Shown one piece after another: positions 27,720-36,177 of a stretch of DNA of 49,179 bases. Position 1 is the stretch's first letter. Each line of letters starts with the position of its first letter. The DNA is from an uncultured Burkholderiales bacterium (GTDB lineage: Bacteria; Pseudomonadota; Gammaproteobacteria; Burkholderiales; Eutrophovitaceae), in the NCBI GenBank assembly GCA_951812315.1, contig CATOSA010000070.1:1-49179 (forward strand). Direction: 5' to 3'. Below the pieces are notes generated by a model. The model saw only the letters and a list, made by a program, of their open reading frames with translations. It was not told the DNA's origin and ran no database searches. The translations under genes and the position numbers were made by a program.

Positions 27720-28255
27720 GCTATTTGCCAGTGACCGTCGCCACTAAACTGGAGAAACCCCTCACCATTCTCGGTGCCCTTATTGTCATCGGGGCGCTTG
27801 CGCTCAGCTTTGCGGGACTGCGTACGCTCGAAGCTGACATCAAGGACAAACAGGCTCAGCGCGAAGTTCTTGATATCCACATTGCCGAACTCGAGCAAGA
27901 GATTCATCGGCTGAAGCACGCTCCGCTTGAAGAATTAGTCGAAGTCGGTGCCCTAGCAGTGGAACTGGAAGGTAAGACGGATCCCCACGGTCGACAGCTC
28001 TTTACGTTCAGTTACTGGCTCGAGATCCCGAATAACCGTAAACGGGAGATCGGCAAGGTTGAATACCGGCGGCGCTATGGTGAACGCTTGCAGGATGCGC
28101 TGGTTGGCACCGAGCCGAGCAATGGATTCGGCGTAAGTTATCTGGGTTGGGGTTGCTTCCGCACAGTAGACGTAATAATCCTGGAGACGACGGGCGAGCA
28201 ACACGTAATCGAATTCGACCAGTGCAAAATCACGCGTTGGGGGGCGAGCGAATGA
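27716..28255 (+). CDS. Membrane-anchored coiled-coil protein with prokaryotic YEATS-like domain (copy 1)
   Basis: About 179 residues. One membrane helix (about 17-35, ILGALIVIGALALSF) is followed by a coiled coil (about 36-70, ADIKDKQAQREVLDIHIAELEQEIHRL). A beta-rich domain follows: FTFSYWLEIPNNRKREIGKVEYRRR, then GFGVSYLGWGCFRTVDVII and HVIEFDQCKI. The Y-W...I.KVEY...GF...GWG.F layout matches prokaryotic YEATS (pYEATS) domains, predicted ligand-binding modules. The start is the TTG at 27716 overlapping the previous stop; a GTG at 27731 is an alternative. It ends with ATGA overlap to copy 2. Confidence 0.6.
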   Translation: MSYLPVTVATKLEKPLTILGALIVIGALALSFAGLRTLEADIKDKQAQREVLDIHIAELEQEIHRLKHAPLEELVEVGALAVELEGKTDPHGRQLFTFSYWLEIPNNRKREIGKVEYRRRYGERLQDALVGTEPSNGFGVSYLGWGCFRTVDVIILETTGEQHVIEFDQCKITRWGASE

Positions 28256-28803
28256 CGGCAAAATCGCAGCTCAACAGTGTCGAGACCGCGCGGCTCGCTA
28301 GAATCTCCAGGCTTGCAGCTGTCATGGCGGCCGTGATTTTTCTCGTGCTCGCCACGTTGATTGGGCGTAACGTGCTTCGTCTGGGCGAGCTGGAGACGCA
28401 AATCGCACAACGCAAGACAACGATTACGACACTCGAAGACAGCGCCAGCGCGTTGAAAAATGAGATCTACGCTCTGCGTTACTCGCCTGATGACAGGATT
28501 GATGTTCGAGCCCACGCCGAAGCGATCCCGGGCATCATGGAAAGTGGTAAGCAGGTCAAGGATTTTACGATCTAGATTGACCTTTCGACCTATCGCAAGA
28601 AAAAGCTCGAGCGTGTGACCTACCGGATAACCGATCAGCCTGCGCCATTTGCTACTCGCGCAACCGAAAACGTTATCAATGGTTTCTCGATCAGTTATCG
28701 TGGCACGAATTGCATCAGCAGTATGAGCGTGATGGTTGAGTTCGGAGATGGCACGACCGAGACGTTGCCTTTCAATATGTGCCAGGTGCTCGAACGTAAT
28801 TGA
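28252..28803 (+). pseudogene. Membrane-anchored coiled-coil pYEATS-like protein (copy 2), interrupted by TAG
   Basis: Paralogue of the preceding protein: N-terminal tail, one membrane helix (about 22-41, LAAVMAAVIFLVLATLIG), coiled coil (GELETQIAQRKTTITTLEDSASAL), then the pYEATS-like domain. A TAG at 28573-28575 interrupts KDFTI-stop-IDLSTYRKKKLERVTYRI. Aligning the two copies puts this codon exactly opposite the Trp of copy 1 (SYWLEI). The frame continues cleanly for 75 codons, including GFSISYRGTNCISSMSVMVEF, to TGA at 28803. A TGG-to-TAG change is the simplest reading. With Trp restored the protein is about 183 residues. Confidence 0.6.
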
Positions 28804-29004
28804 ATCGGTTTGGCATGGGGTCAGATCTTGGTATGTGCAGCTTTTTTTTCAGAAAGCGGGATTACGATTGACGCGATCAGGTGTGCTTGATCGAATGAGT
28901 TACGCAATTTCCGGGCTGATTCCATTTTCAGCTTCCGGTCGTGGGAAGAATCCATACGGAGTACCCGGATCCACCAAAGACAATTCGAAAAGGGAGAATG
29001 CGCA

Positions 29005-29331
29005 ATGGCAATCTATGAATTACGTACCTATACCTTGCAAGTGGGCAAGATGGGCGAGGCGGTCAAGCTATACACCGAGTTTGGCTACCCGGCGCTGAAA
29101 GAAGGCGGGTTCGACAAAAAGCTCGTGGGCTACTTCCAGTCAGATACGGGCACGATCAATCAGCTTGTGCACATGTGGAAGTTCGACGACGACGCGGACC
29201 GCCGGGCGTTCTGGAAAGCCTTGTTCAGCTACTCTGCGTTCATCGAAGGATTCGCGCCCAAGTTTCGCCCGCTGGTGCAGACCCAGGAAGTGAAACTCCT
29301 GAATGCGGCACCCTGGGGACCGCATCCCTGA
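29005..29331 (+). CDS. NIPSNAP-family protein
   Basis: 108-residue dimeric alpha+beta-barrel type protein. MAIYELRTYTLQVGKMGEAVKLY is the family signature at the start, and LVGYFQSDTGTINQLVHMWKFDDDADRRAFWKAL is the conserved middle. Members are found in aromatic and fatty-acid degradation clusters and as stress proteins; most lack a known activity. AAGGGAGA lies about a dozen bases upstream of the ATG. It stands alone, convergent with the UDG-like gene. Confidence 0.9.
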   Translation: MAIYELRTYTLQVGKMGEAVKLYTEFGYPALKEGGFDKKLVGYFQSDTGTINQLVHMWKFDDDADRRAFWKALFSYSAFIEGFAPKFRPLVQTQEVKLLNAAPWGPHP

Positions 29332-29372
29332 GCGCGCGCACGGCAAGACATTTCTGATTCCGGCTTCCCGGA

Positions 29373-30841
29373 TCAGTTTGTGATCTCCGCGATTCGTTTG
29401 GAAACCTGATAACGAGCGTAGGTCCAGCCGAAGTGGGAGGCATGCGCCAGTTGAACGACGAGTACTTCGTCGCCGGTGGCCCGCAGTACCGACTTTGAAG
29501 CGGCGAAAACGACCTGGTGAATTCGTGAATCCCGCTCGGCGGGAACGACAACTGATGATCTCGTTGCGAATTGATCGTTGAATTCGTCGAGTGACACGCC
29601 GGTGAGCAAAATTGTCGATGGCTTGACTACGCTGATCAACTCCGCCAGGAACGGCGCCGCGTCGGCTTTTGCGCGCTCAATGTCGATGTCCTTCTTCTTC
29701 AACGCACGGTGAAAAGCGATGTTGGTTTTAACGACCTTGTCCCGAATCAGTTTGGTATCCCCGCCAACAAGTGGTGTTAACAGCGATTGCAGGCCGTAGT
29801 TTTCTCGCCACTTGCAATCGAGTAGGTCGTGTTCGTCGTTCTCGAAGTACGATGAGGAAGCGGCCGCTATGGTGCCGTCTTTGTGCATGCGCCCGTCGGG
29901 GGTGGTGTTTGAAGGCGCGCCGCCCGGGTTGATGCCAAGCAGAAGGATTGGTGCCGGATGTATCCAGCCGTAGAAGATCTTGTATTCAGAGCGATTCGTC
30001 AACCCGCTCGCACGCTGAAAGCGCGATTCAAGGTTGCGCATGAACGGGATGTAAGGCTTGTCAATAGTGGTATGACGATCGGGTGTTTTTTCGGCATTTC
30101 GGCCGACAAATTGGGCTGCCGCATCCGACGACATGCGTTCCTGGGCGTCGTAACACGCGGCTTTGATTTTTTGTCCTAGTTCGTAGGCATGCGCGCGCGA
30201 CCAGTCGCGGGAAAACTTGGGGACGGGAATGATGCGAGCGGTCGGCGCCATATTTTGCAGGTGGCGCGCCGCGTCTTCGCCGTGCACGACGATGACCTGA
30301 GGTTTGATATTCGCGAGCAGGAAATCAAAAGGGGCGGTAAGTCGCGCTAGCGACCACAAGTCTGTTGTCGTTTCGGCCGGCGCCGAATGAATGCTGGTTT
30401 CGAGGCAGCGGATCGGGGTGACAGACTCAAGGACCCAATTTATAACCCGCCGGCTATCGCGTTCGTCGTTATCATGCTCCGAGCCCGCGTCGACGGGACC
30501 CGTTTGTCTGTCCTGCTTGCGTGCTCTGAACCATGCAGCCCTGTTGAACCCTTTACCTGATTCCCAGAAGTTCCAGAAATCGGAAGGCGCCGATGTGGCA
30601 GGATTGGAGCCGACAATGAAGACCTGGCACGCGAGTGGGGACCCGTCACAAACGAACGGAGCAGTTCCGTCGGTTTGCCGACTAGTGTGGCCAGCATCCG
30701 TTCAAATTCGATGATCTTCGCTACAGATGTGTCACGCCCTGCGCTTGAAATGTGCAGAGACTCACCGACTTCTACCCCTTCGTTGTTCAGGGCATTTAGT
30801 GTGGCTGGGCCACTTTCGGCTTTGCCAATCAGGGGGTCCAT
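29373..30841 (-). pseudogene. Tandem UDG-superfamily-like protein, frameshift near N-terminus
   Basis: Two uracil-DNA-glycosylase-fold-like domains appear in one gene. From the ATG at 30841 (GGAGGT four bases upstream) the frame runs MDPLIGKAESG to ELLRSFV, then breaks at 30646-30650 where one base is missing. It then continues CQVFIVGSNPATSAPSDFWNFW (motif-A-like VGxNP) to VIVVHGEDAARHL and PVPKFSRDWS. The same open frame runs on into a second domain, LLLGINPGGAPSN (motif A), ILLTGVSLDEF and VVQLAHASHFGW, ending at 29373. Total length is about 489 residues. The motif similarity is by eye. Whether these domains remove bases or only bind a nucleic acid or nucleotide is unknown. A fusion of two once separate genes is possible. 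Confidence 0.55.
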
Positions 30842-31181
30842 CCGTACCTCCGAGTGTCGTAAATGGGATGACCGCAGTGTGTGCGAGGGGGATTCCAGGT
30901 GCTTGACTGGATGCGACGGGTCGTTGACCAGTTGCGTCAACATGAACGCAGGCACGGGAGGGAACAATGCGCGATTGCTATGTCTGGCAGAAAGTGCGAA
31001 ACGGTCAGGGCTGGCCTGTTTCCCACTGCGTCGTGACAAGGGCGTCGCGGCAAGGGAACAATGAACCGGAATCGTTTGAGAGAATAAGAATGAAGTTTCG
31101 AGACCATCGCGATATCCGTTCAGAGCCATGCTACTCTGACACGCATCATGTTACGCACTGCCCGGAAGAAAGGAATGCTGA
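30842..31181. other. Intergenic region between divergent UDG-like and methyltransferase genes
   Basis: 340 bases. Small open frames exist on both strands but none has family-like sequence. I see no hairpin or obvious operator. Confidence 0.4.
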
Positions 31182-31985
31182 ATGAGTAAAGGTTCTTCAA
31201 AGCACTATGCCATCGGATACGATGAAGAACATGAACGGCTCGAGCGACAGGCTCGTATCGGAAAAATCGAAGATCATCTGGAGAAGTTTTCGTTTTCGAC
31301 TGACGCGGTGATACTGGACGCGGGATGCGGGCCCGGGTCGATGACGCGATTACTGGCAAAGGCAGCGCCCGATGGCCGAGCGGTAGGCGTGGACGTGAGC
31401 GAGCACTACCTGGACTACGCGAGGGCTCGCGCCCAAAGTGAAGGTATTGAAAACATCAGCTTTGAGAAAGGCGACATATTCTCGTTACCGTTTGAAAACG
31501 ATACGTTCGATCTGGTCTGGTCAAAGTACGTGTTGCAGTGGGTGAACAATCCGGTTCACGCAGTCGAGGAGTTCCGACGCGTCACGCGTCCCGGCGGCCA
31601 GATCGTGTGCTGCAACTTCGACGGCTTTTCGGTCACGCACTATCCGGTCGATGACTCTTTTCAGAACGATGTCGAGCGGGTGTTCAAGCACCTCGTAGAT
31701 CCGCACGTGGGGCGAAAAATGTTCTCGATGTTTCGCAGCACAGGCCTGAAGGACATCAGGATTGATTTTGAACCTGACGCGACCTTCACGGTTGCGGGTG
31801 CGATCGACGAGGAGCGGCGGAGAAATTGGGTAGACCAGCTACAGGCTGCATTTCAGTCCGTGGCGGAATGTCTGGGGTCAGAGCAGGCAGCACGGTCTTT
31901 TGTTGACCGTTTTCTTGAGCACCATGACCGCGAAGATACGTTTACAACCTGCGCTCTGTATTTCGTCGAAGGCGTTGTTCCGTAG
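31182..31985 (+). CDS. Class I SAM-dependent methyltransferase
   Basis: 267-residue Methyltransf_11/25-type enzyme that transfers a methyl group from S-adenosylmethionine to an unidentified small molecule. SAM motif I is VILDAGCGPGSMT (about residues 43-55). The acidic ribose contact is VGVDVSEHYLDYAR, motif II is EKGDIFSLPFENDTFDLVWS, and motif III is RVTRPGGQIVC. The start at 31182 follows GAAAGGA; an alternative at 31173 is out of family. It stands alone between divergent genes. The C-terminal third is family-specific and gives no substrate hint. Confidence 0.9.
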   Translation: MSKGSSKHYAIGYDEEHERLERQARIGKIEDHLEKFSFSTDAVILDAGCGPGSMTRLLAKAAPDGRAVGVDVSEHYLDYARARAQSEGIENISFEKGDIFSLPFENDTFDLVWSKYVLQWVNNPVHAVEEFRRVTRPGGQIVCCNFDGFSVTHYPVDDSFQNDVERVFKHLVDPHVGRKMFSMFRSTGLKDIRIDFEPDATFTVAGAIDEERRRNWVDQLQAAFQSVAECLGSEQAARSFVDRFLEHHDREDTFTTCALYFVEGVVP

Positions 31986-32040
31986 TTTCAGACAGCGGCT
32001 TGCCCGGCGGGAAATGCGCGACCGATTTTTCTGCGAACCG

Positions 32041-33129
32041 CTATTGGATTTTTCCGACCTGGTGCTTTTTCACCATTTCTTCGTTCCACTCGATTCCCAG
32101 GCCGGGGCGATCAGGCGGTGTGAGCGTGCCGTCGACCAGTGGATAGGGCTGGACAATAAGCTGGCCGACGACGTCCATGTGCTCCAGCCAATGGGCAGTC
32201 GGCGTTGCGCACAACAAGTGGCTACTGGCTTCGACAAAAGTGTGCGATGACATTTCCACTCCGGCAGCGCGTGCCAGTGCTGCAGTTTCCAGCCACCCGG
32301 TGATACCACGTATGAATTGCGGATCGATCATCACGTAGTCCATTGCCTTGGCTTGCATCGCAAGGCGCATGTCTTCTGGGCCGTTGAAATTTTCACCTAT
32401 TTGAATAGGCGTGGTCACAGCGTCAGTAAGCCTGGCATTGCCTTCGTAGTCGTCAGCGATGATTGGCTCCTCGATCCACGCCAGGCCTTCGTCATCGAGT
32501 GCCTTGCAGCGGATCATGGCCTCAGCAAGGGTGAGCGACTGGTTGTAGTCGATCATCAGGGCACGCTCACCGAGAACGCGCTTGGCGGCGCGCACCGCGG
32601 CGAGGTCTTCCGCGAGCGTCGGAAATCCGGCCTTGATCTTGAGTCCGGGATAATTTTCAGCAACAGCTTCTTCAGCAATTTCCACAACGCTGTTTTCGTC
32701 GTACAAACCTACGCTGTAGTACGGCTTGTGTGCACGAGGGTTCGCGCCCAGTGTGGCATACAGAGGTTCGTTGCGCCCGCGCGCGTAGGCGTCCCACAGC
32801 GCCATGTCCAGACCGCCCATCGCTGTGCAGAACGTATTCTTGACGCCCCACAGGCGCATGCGCTGCATCAGGAAGTCGTAAACGTCGCGCGGCGCAGCCG
32901 GCATACCCTTGATCAGCGTGGCCAGCGACTGAATGGAGCTTTCCAATGCCGGGAGTAGTTCCTGAAAGTAGATTTGTGTATAGGCACGTCCGACTACGCC
33001 GTCATCGCGCACAAGATCGATCAGTACTACCGGAAAGCTCGGGATAAAGCCCGAGGCGTTGCGCAGTGGGCGGCGTATAGGCGCCAGGACCTGTGTAGTC
33101 CGAACCTCCTCGATCTTAGCCAAACTCAT
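32041..33129 (-). CDS. Mandelate racemase/muconate-lactonizing-family enzyme (enolase superfamily)
   Basis: 362-residue TIM-barrel enzyme that abstracts the alpha proton of a carboxylate with Mg2+. The base Lys pair is in GLKIKAGF. Metal ligands are Asp in LMIDYNQSL, Glu in WIEEPI and Glu in QIGENF. The opposite base His is in MSSHTFVEASSHLL. It could be a racemase, cycloisomerase or sugar-acid dehydratase. The start is the ATG at 33129 (MSLAKIEEVR), with GGAG twelve bases upstream; the longer frame to 33186 is non-conserved. A perfect palindrome at 33237-33248 upstream suggests control by the neighbouring GntR protein. Confidence 0.9.
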   Translation of the reverse strand: MSLAKIEEVRTTQVLAPIRRPLRNASGFIPSFPVVLIDLVRDDGVVGRAYTQIYFQELLPALESSIQSLATLIKGMPAAPRDVYDFLMQRMRLWGVKNTFCTAMGGLDMALWDAYARGRNEPLYATLGANPRAHKPYYSVGLYDENSVVEIAEEAVAENYPGLKIKAGFPTLAEDLAAVRAAKRVLGERALMIDYNQSLTLAEAMIRCKALDDEGLAWIEEPIIADDYEGNARLTDAVTTPIQIGENFNGPEDMRLAMQAKAMDYVMIDPQFIRGITGWLETAALARAAGVEMSSHTFVEASSHLLCATPTAHWLEHMDVVGQLIVQPYPLVDGTLTPPDRPGLGIEWNEEMVKKHQVGKIQ

Positions 33130-33236
33130 TGTCAGTGCTCCATTGTTGTTCCGCTGCCTGCTACGCCGTTGCGCGCTGTCCTGCAATGTGACTACGCGCC
33201 AGAGCGCCGTTGAAGTTCCAATAGTACAGAATCATT

Positions 33237-33248
33237 TTGATGCATCAA
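33237..33248. promoter_or_regulatory. Perfect 12-bp palindrome, candidate GntR operator
   Basis: TTGATGCATCAA at 33237-33248 is a perfect palindrome, 108 bp upstream of the enolase-superfamily gene. FCD-type GntR regulators bind short A/T-flanked palindromes of this kind, and one is encoded 1.1 kb away. The half-site with its flank ATTTTGATG recurs in the operator-like site at 36073-36097. Confidence 0.45.
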
Positions 33249-33346
33249 TTTGGCGTAGTGCCCCGAGTCGGAATTCGGCCTCACTGAAGCTGTGAATAAT
33301 AGTCGTCGATTCGCAAATGGCGAACCTTGTCGTAGATCGCAGTTCC

Positions 33347-33868
33347 TTATTCAGGTCGGACGGAAATCCTGCACCCATCCGCCGTCTCTTCCATGGTTGC
33401 TGCAAGCGCTGTGCGTTCAGTTATGTTTGGCAGCGAGTACACGGCGCCGATCATGGCTTCTTTCCAGATAAGGTGTCTGGACGGCAGGTCGCCATCAGGT
33501 ACCAATGCAGATGCTGTGAGCACGACATGCAAAATGCCTTTTTCGGGAATGAATTGCTCGATATTGAAAGCGCCCCAACCGCGCACGCTCATCTCGGCAA
33601 GATAGGCTTGAACTGCGTCCCGAGGTGTGCATTTGTGGATCTCGCGATATCGCGTACAGAACTTGAACGCGCCGTCGAAGCCGGCCTTGTGATAGATATC
33701 CTCGAAGGCGTTGGGCGCACGGTCATGCACTTCGCGAAGAATGTAGCGAAAGAAATGGCGCGGAAGAAGTACCATCTCCTGGCCCTTCAGGATTAGTCTT
33801 CCCTCCGGGTTGATTTGCAAAGAAGACCTGATTTCTTCGAATGCCTTCGCCTGATTATCTGGTTCCAC
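33347..33868 (-). CDS. Hypothetical protein with V4R/DUF5943-like domain
   Basis: About 173 residues from a GTG at 33868, chosen because GAGG lies five bases upstream and homologous-looking sequence begins there. The open frame extends to a TTG at 33991 with low-complexity residues. Segments such as LPRHFFRYILREVHDRAP, YHKAGFDGAFKFCTRYRE and QAYLAEMSVRGWGAFNIEQF resemble the 4-vinyl-reductase-like (V4R) small-molecule-binding fold. SALVPDGDLPSRHLIWKEAMIGAVYSL follows. Members often accompany aromatic or steroid catabolic genes, which fits this location. Its role is unproven. Confidence 0.6.
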   Translation of the reverse strand: MEPDNQAKAFEEIRSSLQINPEGRLILKGQEMVLLPRHFFRYILREVHDRAPNAFEDIYHKAGFDGAFKFCTRYREIHKCTPRDAVQAYLAEMSVRGWGAFNIEQFIPEKGILHVVLTASALVPDGDLPSRHLIWKEAMIGAVYSLPNITERTALAATMEETADGCRISVRPE

Positions 33869-34018
33869 AATCACCTCGGAAGTTTTGGGTGTTGTTGTGC
33901 GCTTTGTTGATCCGCCGCCATGCGTTGCGCATGTTTCACCCGACCCCGGTTGTTCTGCTCGTTCTCGGTCAATATTGTGGGACCGGGTCAATTTCGCGAT
34001 CTGGAAGTGTTCCGCGGA

Positions 34019-34303
34019 TCAGGTCAACGCGTCGTCGATATCCTGACTGGTCAATGTCCAGTCATTGTCGAGATTCGCGATAATCTTTGTCATGAACGTC
34101 TCGACCTTTTCGCGGGCCCGGTCGGCATCCCCGAAATGATCGGCAAGCAAAGCCAGTGCAAGTTGACGGGGCGCGCTGCCTTCGTAGCTCCACTCGAAAC
34201 CCTTTTCATCGAAAACTTCAATGTCGAACCGTTCGTTGAGCGCTACGCCGTCGGCGGTAACGACGATGCCATCAATTGTTCGCGTTCCGCCGTACTCCTT
34301 CAT
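34019..34303 (-). CDS. DUF6166-like hypothetical protein
   Basis: 94 residues. The pattern DGIVVTADGVALNERFDIEVFD, then FEWSYEGSAPRQLALALLADHFGDADRAREKVETFM, and the ending DWTLTSQDIDDAL match the DUF6166 family, cytoplasmic proteins of unknown function often found in mobile or accessory regions. It lies between the V4R-like gene and the GntR regulator on the same strand. Confidence 0.7.
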   Translation of the reverse strand: MKEYGGTRTIDGIVVTADGVALNERFDIEVFDEKGFEWSYEGSAPRQLALALLADHFGDADRAREKVETFMTKIIANLDNDWTLTSQDIDDALT

Positions 34304-34357
34304 TCAAAGCACCTCGATGCGATAGGATGATTTAGCCGCGCCGATCACTGACAGCAT

Positions 34358-35014
34358 CTAGACAGTGTGACCGGGAGCGAACGCAAGATGGGTAAAGTTC
34401 TCGACGTAATCCAGCAGCTAGTCGCTGGCTTCGGCAGCACCTTCAGCATCACCATTGGCGATGCACTCTGCCAGGTCGGCATGCAAACGGGCGCACAAAG
34501 GCATATCCGCAGCCTGTCTGTAGTGCACGTACCAGAATCTTCGCGACAGCCCCTGCATCGCCTGCATTGCCCTGGTAGCGTATTCGTTGTGCGATGCCTG
34601 GGCGATCAGGGCATTCAGTTCCTTGTCATGGCGCATGAATTTTACGTCGTCATTTTTGCCCGCCGCCTGTCGCATGCCTTTTGCGATTCGGCGGAATTGC
34701 TTGCGTTCCGCATCAGTACTGCGCGCCGCGCCGGTACGTGCCATCAGGCGCTCCAGTTCGCGCCGGACTTCGAGCGCGAGCAATTGCTTGCCGGGGTTGA
34801 TGTCGGTAACCAGGATGCCCTTGCGCGGTAGGATTGTGACTAGTCCTTCGCGCGCGAGACGGTGCAGCGACTCGCGAACCGGTGTACGGCCAATTTGCAG
34901 GCGCTCGCCCAGTTCCAGCTCCGACAAAACCGCACCTGGCTCCAGCTGGAGAGTGGCGATCATTTCCTCCAGCTGGTTATAGGCTATGTCTGTAAGACTT
35001 TCACGTACGCCCAT
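34358..35014 (-). pseudogene. GntR-family regulator, FCD type, with in-frame TAG near the C-terminus
   Basis: Transcription factor with an N-terminal winged helix (LTDIAYNQLEEMIATLQLEPGAVLSELELGERLQIGRTPVRESLHRLAREGLV) and a C-terminal FCD ligand domain (RRELERLMARTGA, metal-site Asp and His in FMRHDKELNALIAQASHN, HADLAECIANGDAEGA). The open frame stops at TAG 34418-34420, after EAASD-type sequence. The frame then continues LLDYVENFTHL to a second TAG at 34358, matching the normal last helix of the family. The truncated form lacks only about 20 residues and might still work. FCD regulators sense organic acids, and the nearby enolase-superfamily gene is a likely target. Confidence 0.85.
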
Positions 35015-35038
35015 TTGTCCACTTTAGAAACATTATTG

Positions 35039-35215
35039 CTATTTCGCCCGGTCGCCTGCCTCGGGGAAAATCCACATTGCAAGCACCATGAAAACGCTCA
35101 GGCAGGCGCCAACGATTGCGACATTGGCCTGGCCGAGTTGTGATTCAAAATAGTAGAAAAGCGCCCCGACCACAAGAGTCAAAGCGGACACGATCAGCTT
35201 TATATGTGTTGGCAT
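35039..35215 (-). CDS. Small two-helix membrane protein
   Basis: 58 residues from an ATG at 35215 to a TAG at 35039, with AGGAAA upstream of the start. It begins MPTHIKLIVSALTLVVGALFYYFE (helix 1). After a short polar turn it has VAIVGACLSVFMVLAMWIF (helix 2), and ends PEAGDRAK. It lies between the hydroxylase and the GntR gene on the same strand, 67 bp from the hydroxylase stop, so the two are probably co-transcribed. I do not recognise a family. Confidence 0.6.
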   Translation of the reverse strand: MPTHIKLIVSALTLVVGALFYYFESQLGQANVAIVGACLSVFMVLAMWIFPEAGDRAK

Positions 35216-35281
35216 GAGGTCGTTTCCTGTTTCGTGGTCGTCTGATTACATTTCGGGAACCAATAACATTTCCGGAACCAT

Positions 35282-36055
35282 CTATATTTCCGGAATCATG
35301 GGCTGCGCTGCAGCCACGTCCAGCCTTTTCGGCTGGCCTCGCAAATTTCTCTTCAGATATTTATCGCTGTAGCCATTGAATACGTGGCCAAGCAAGCCGC
35401 GATCAAGGTCTGATGTGCCAAACAGCCAGTCGGCAACCGGGAAAGTCAGGTTCATGTTCTTTTCCATCATCAGCCGAGAATTATGGTGCGCGGTGTGGTG
35501 GCGCCGGATCGTATTTACGAATGGCATGTTGCGCACGAACCAGCTTTCTTCGACATGGCAGCAAAAGTGCATGAACTCATAGATCAGGTAAATGCTGGTC
35601 GTCGTGGAAATGAACAACCAACCGACATTCGGGCTAACCAGGAAGTAAAACAAAGCTGCGCCGGGAATCGAGATCAATGTGAATACGACCAGTGCATACG
35701 GCGGAAAAAATGTGACACGCCAGTCCTTCTGGTCGCGAAAGCGCATTTCGCTATCGGTAAAGAACTGGTGATGCTGGAGCGTATGCCGGTTATAGATCGC
35801 GCGAAGCGCTTTTGATTTTTGCGGCCGGTGCATCACGTGAAGATGCAAATACCACTCAAAGATATTGCACGCCAGCCAGAACACCGGAACCATCATCCAT
35901 TCCCATAATTGCACGTCGTGCAAATGCTGGGCGTAAATCCACATCGCGGTCAGCCCGATTGCGTAAATCACGAAAACATGGATGGGGCCGTTGTACAAAT
36001 TTGACACGCGGCGGCGGTACTCGTGCCGGTAGGCCTTTTGGCGGTCGCTCATCAT
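35282..36055 (-). CDS. Fatty acid hydroxylase / sterol desaturase family protein
   Basis: 257-residue integral membrane diiron oxygenase. Hydrophobic helices are at about 25-45, 52-70, 115-135 and 143-160. The histidine boxes that hold the two irons are HLHVMH, RHTLQHH, HFCCH and RRHHTAHH. Members add a hydroxyl or double bond to lipid chains. The start at 36055 has AGGAGG nine bases upstream; a second ATG follows directly. An operator-like palindrome lies at 36073-36093. The lipid substrate is unknown. Confidence 0.9.
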   Translation of the reverse strand: MMSDRQKAYRHEYRRRVSNLYNGPIHVFVIYAIGLTAMWIYAQHLHDVQLWEWMMVPVFWLACNIFEWYLHLHVMHRPQKSKALRAIYNRHTLQHHQFFTDSEMRFRDQKDWRVTFFPPYALVVFTLISIPGAALFYFLVSPNVGWLFISTTTSIYLIYEFMHFCCHVEESWFVRNMPFVNTIRRHHTAHHNSRLMMEKNMNLTFPVADWLFGTSDLDRGLLGHVFNGYSDKYLKRNLRGQPKRLDVAAAQPMIPEI

Positions 36056-36072
36056 GGCATCAGTCCTCCTTG

Positions 36073-36097
36073 TGATATATCAGTAATACATCAAAAT
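36073..36097 (-). promoter_or_regulatory. Operator-like imperfect palindrome before the hydroxylase gene
   Basis: Read on the minus strand: TGATGTAT, five bases, ATATATCA (7 of 8 positions symmetrical), preceded by ATTTT, which makes the ATTTTGATG half-site also seen at 33234-33242. It sits just upstream of the AGGAGG ribosome site, the right place for a repressor. Regulator not identified; the GntR protein is a candidate. Confidence 0.45.
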
Positions 36098-36177
36098 TGG
36101 GAATGACTGTCAAGCTAAATATCCAGCTTCCAGCCACGCAAGCGGTCAGGGCCAGGAGCTGGCAGGGCAGGGCATCT

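Noticed and set aside
18934..34420. Genome-wide reassignment of TAG to an amino acid
   Set aside because: At least ten genes here end naturally in TAG at the expected family C-terminus (for example 1380, 2269, 31985, 32041, 35282, 38631, 45355, 46218), and the expected residues at the in-frame sites differ (Tyr, Trp, other).
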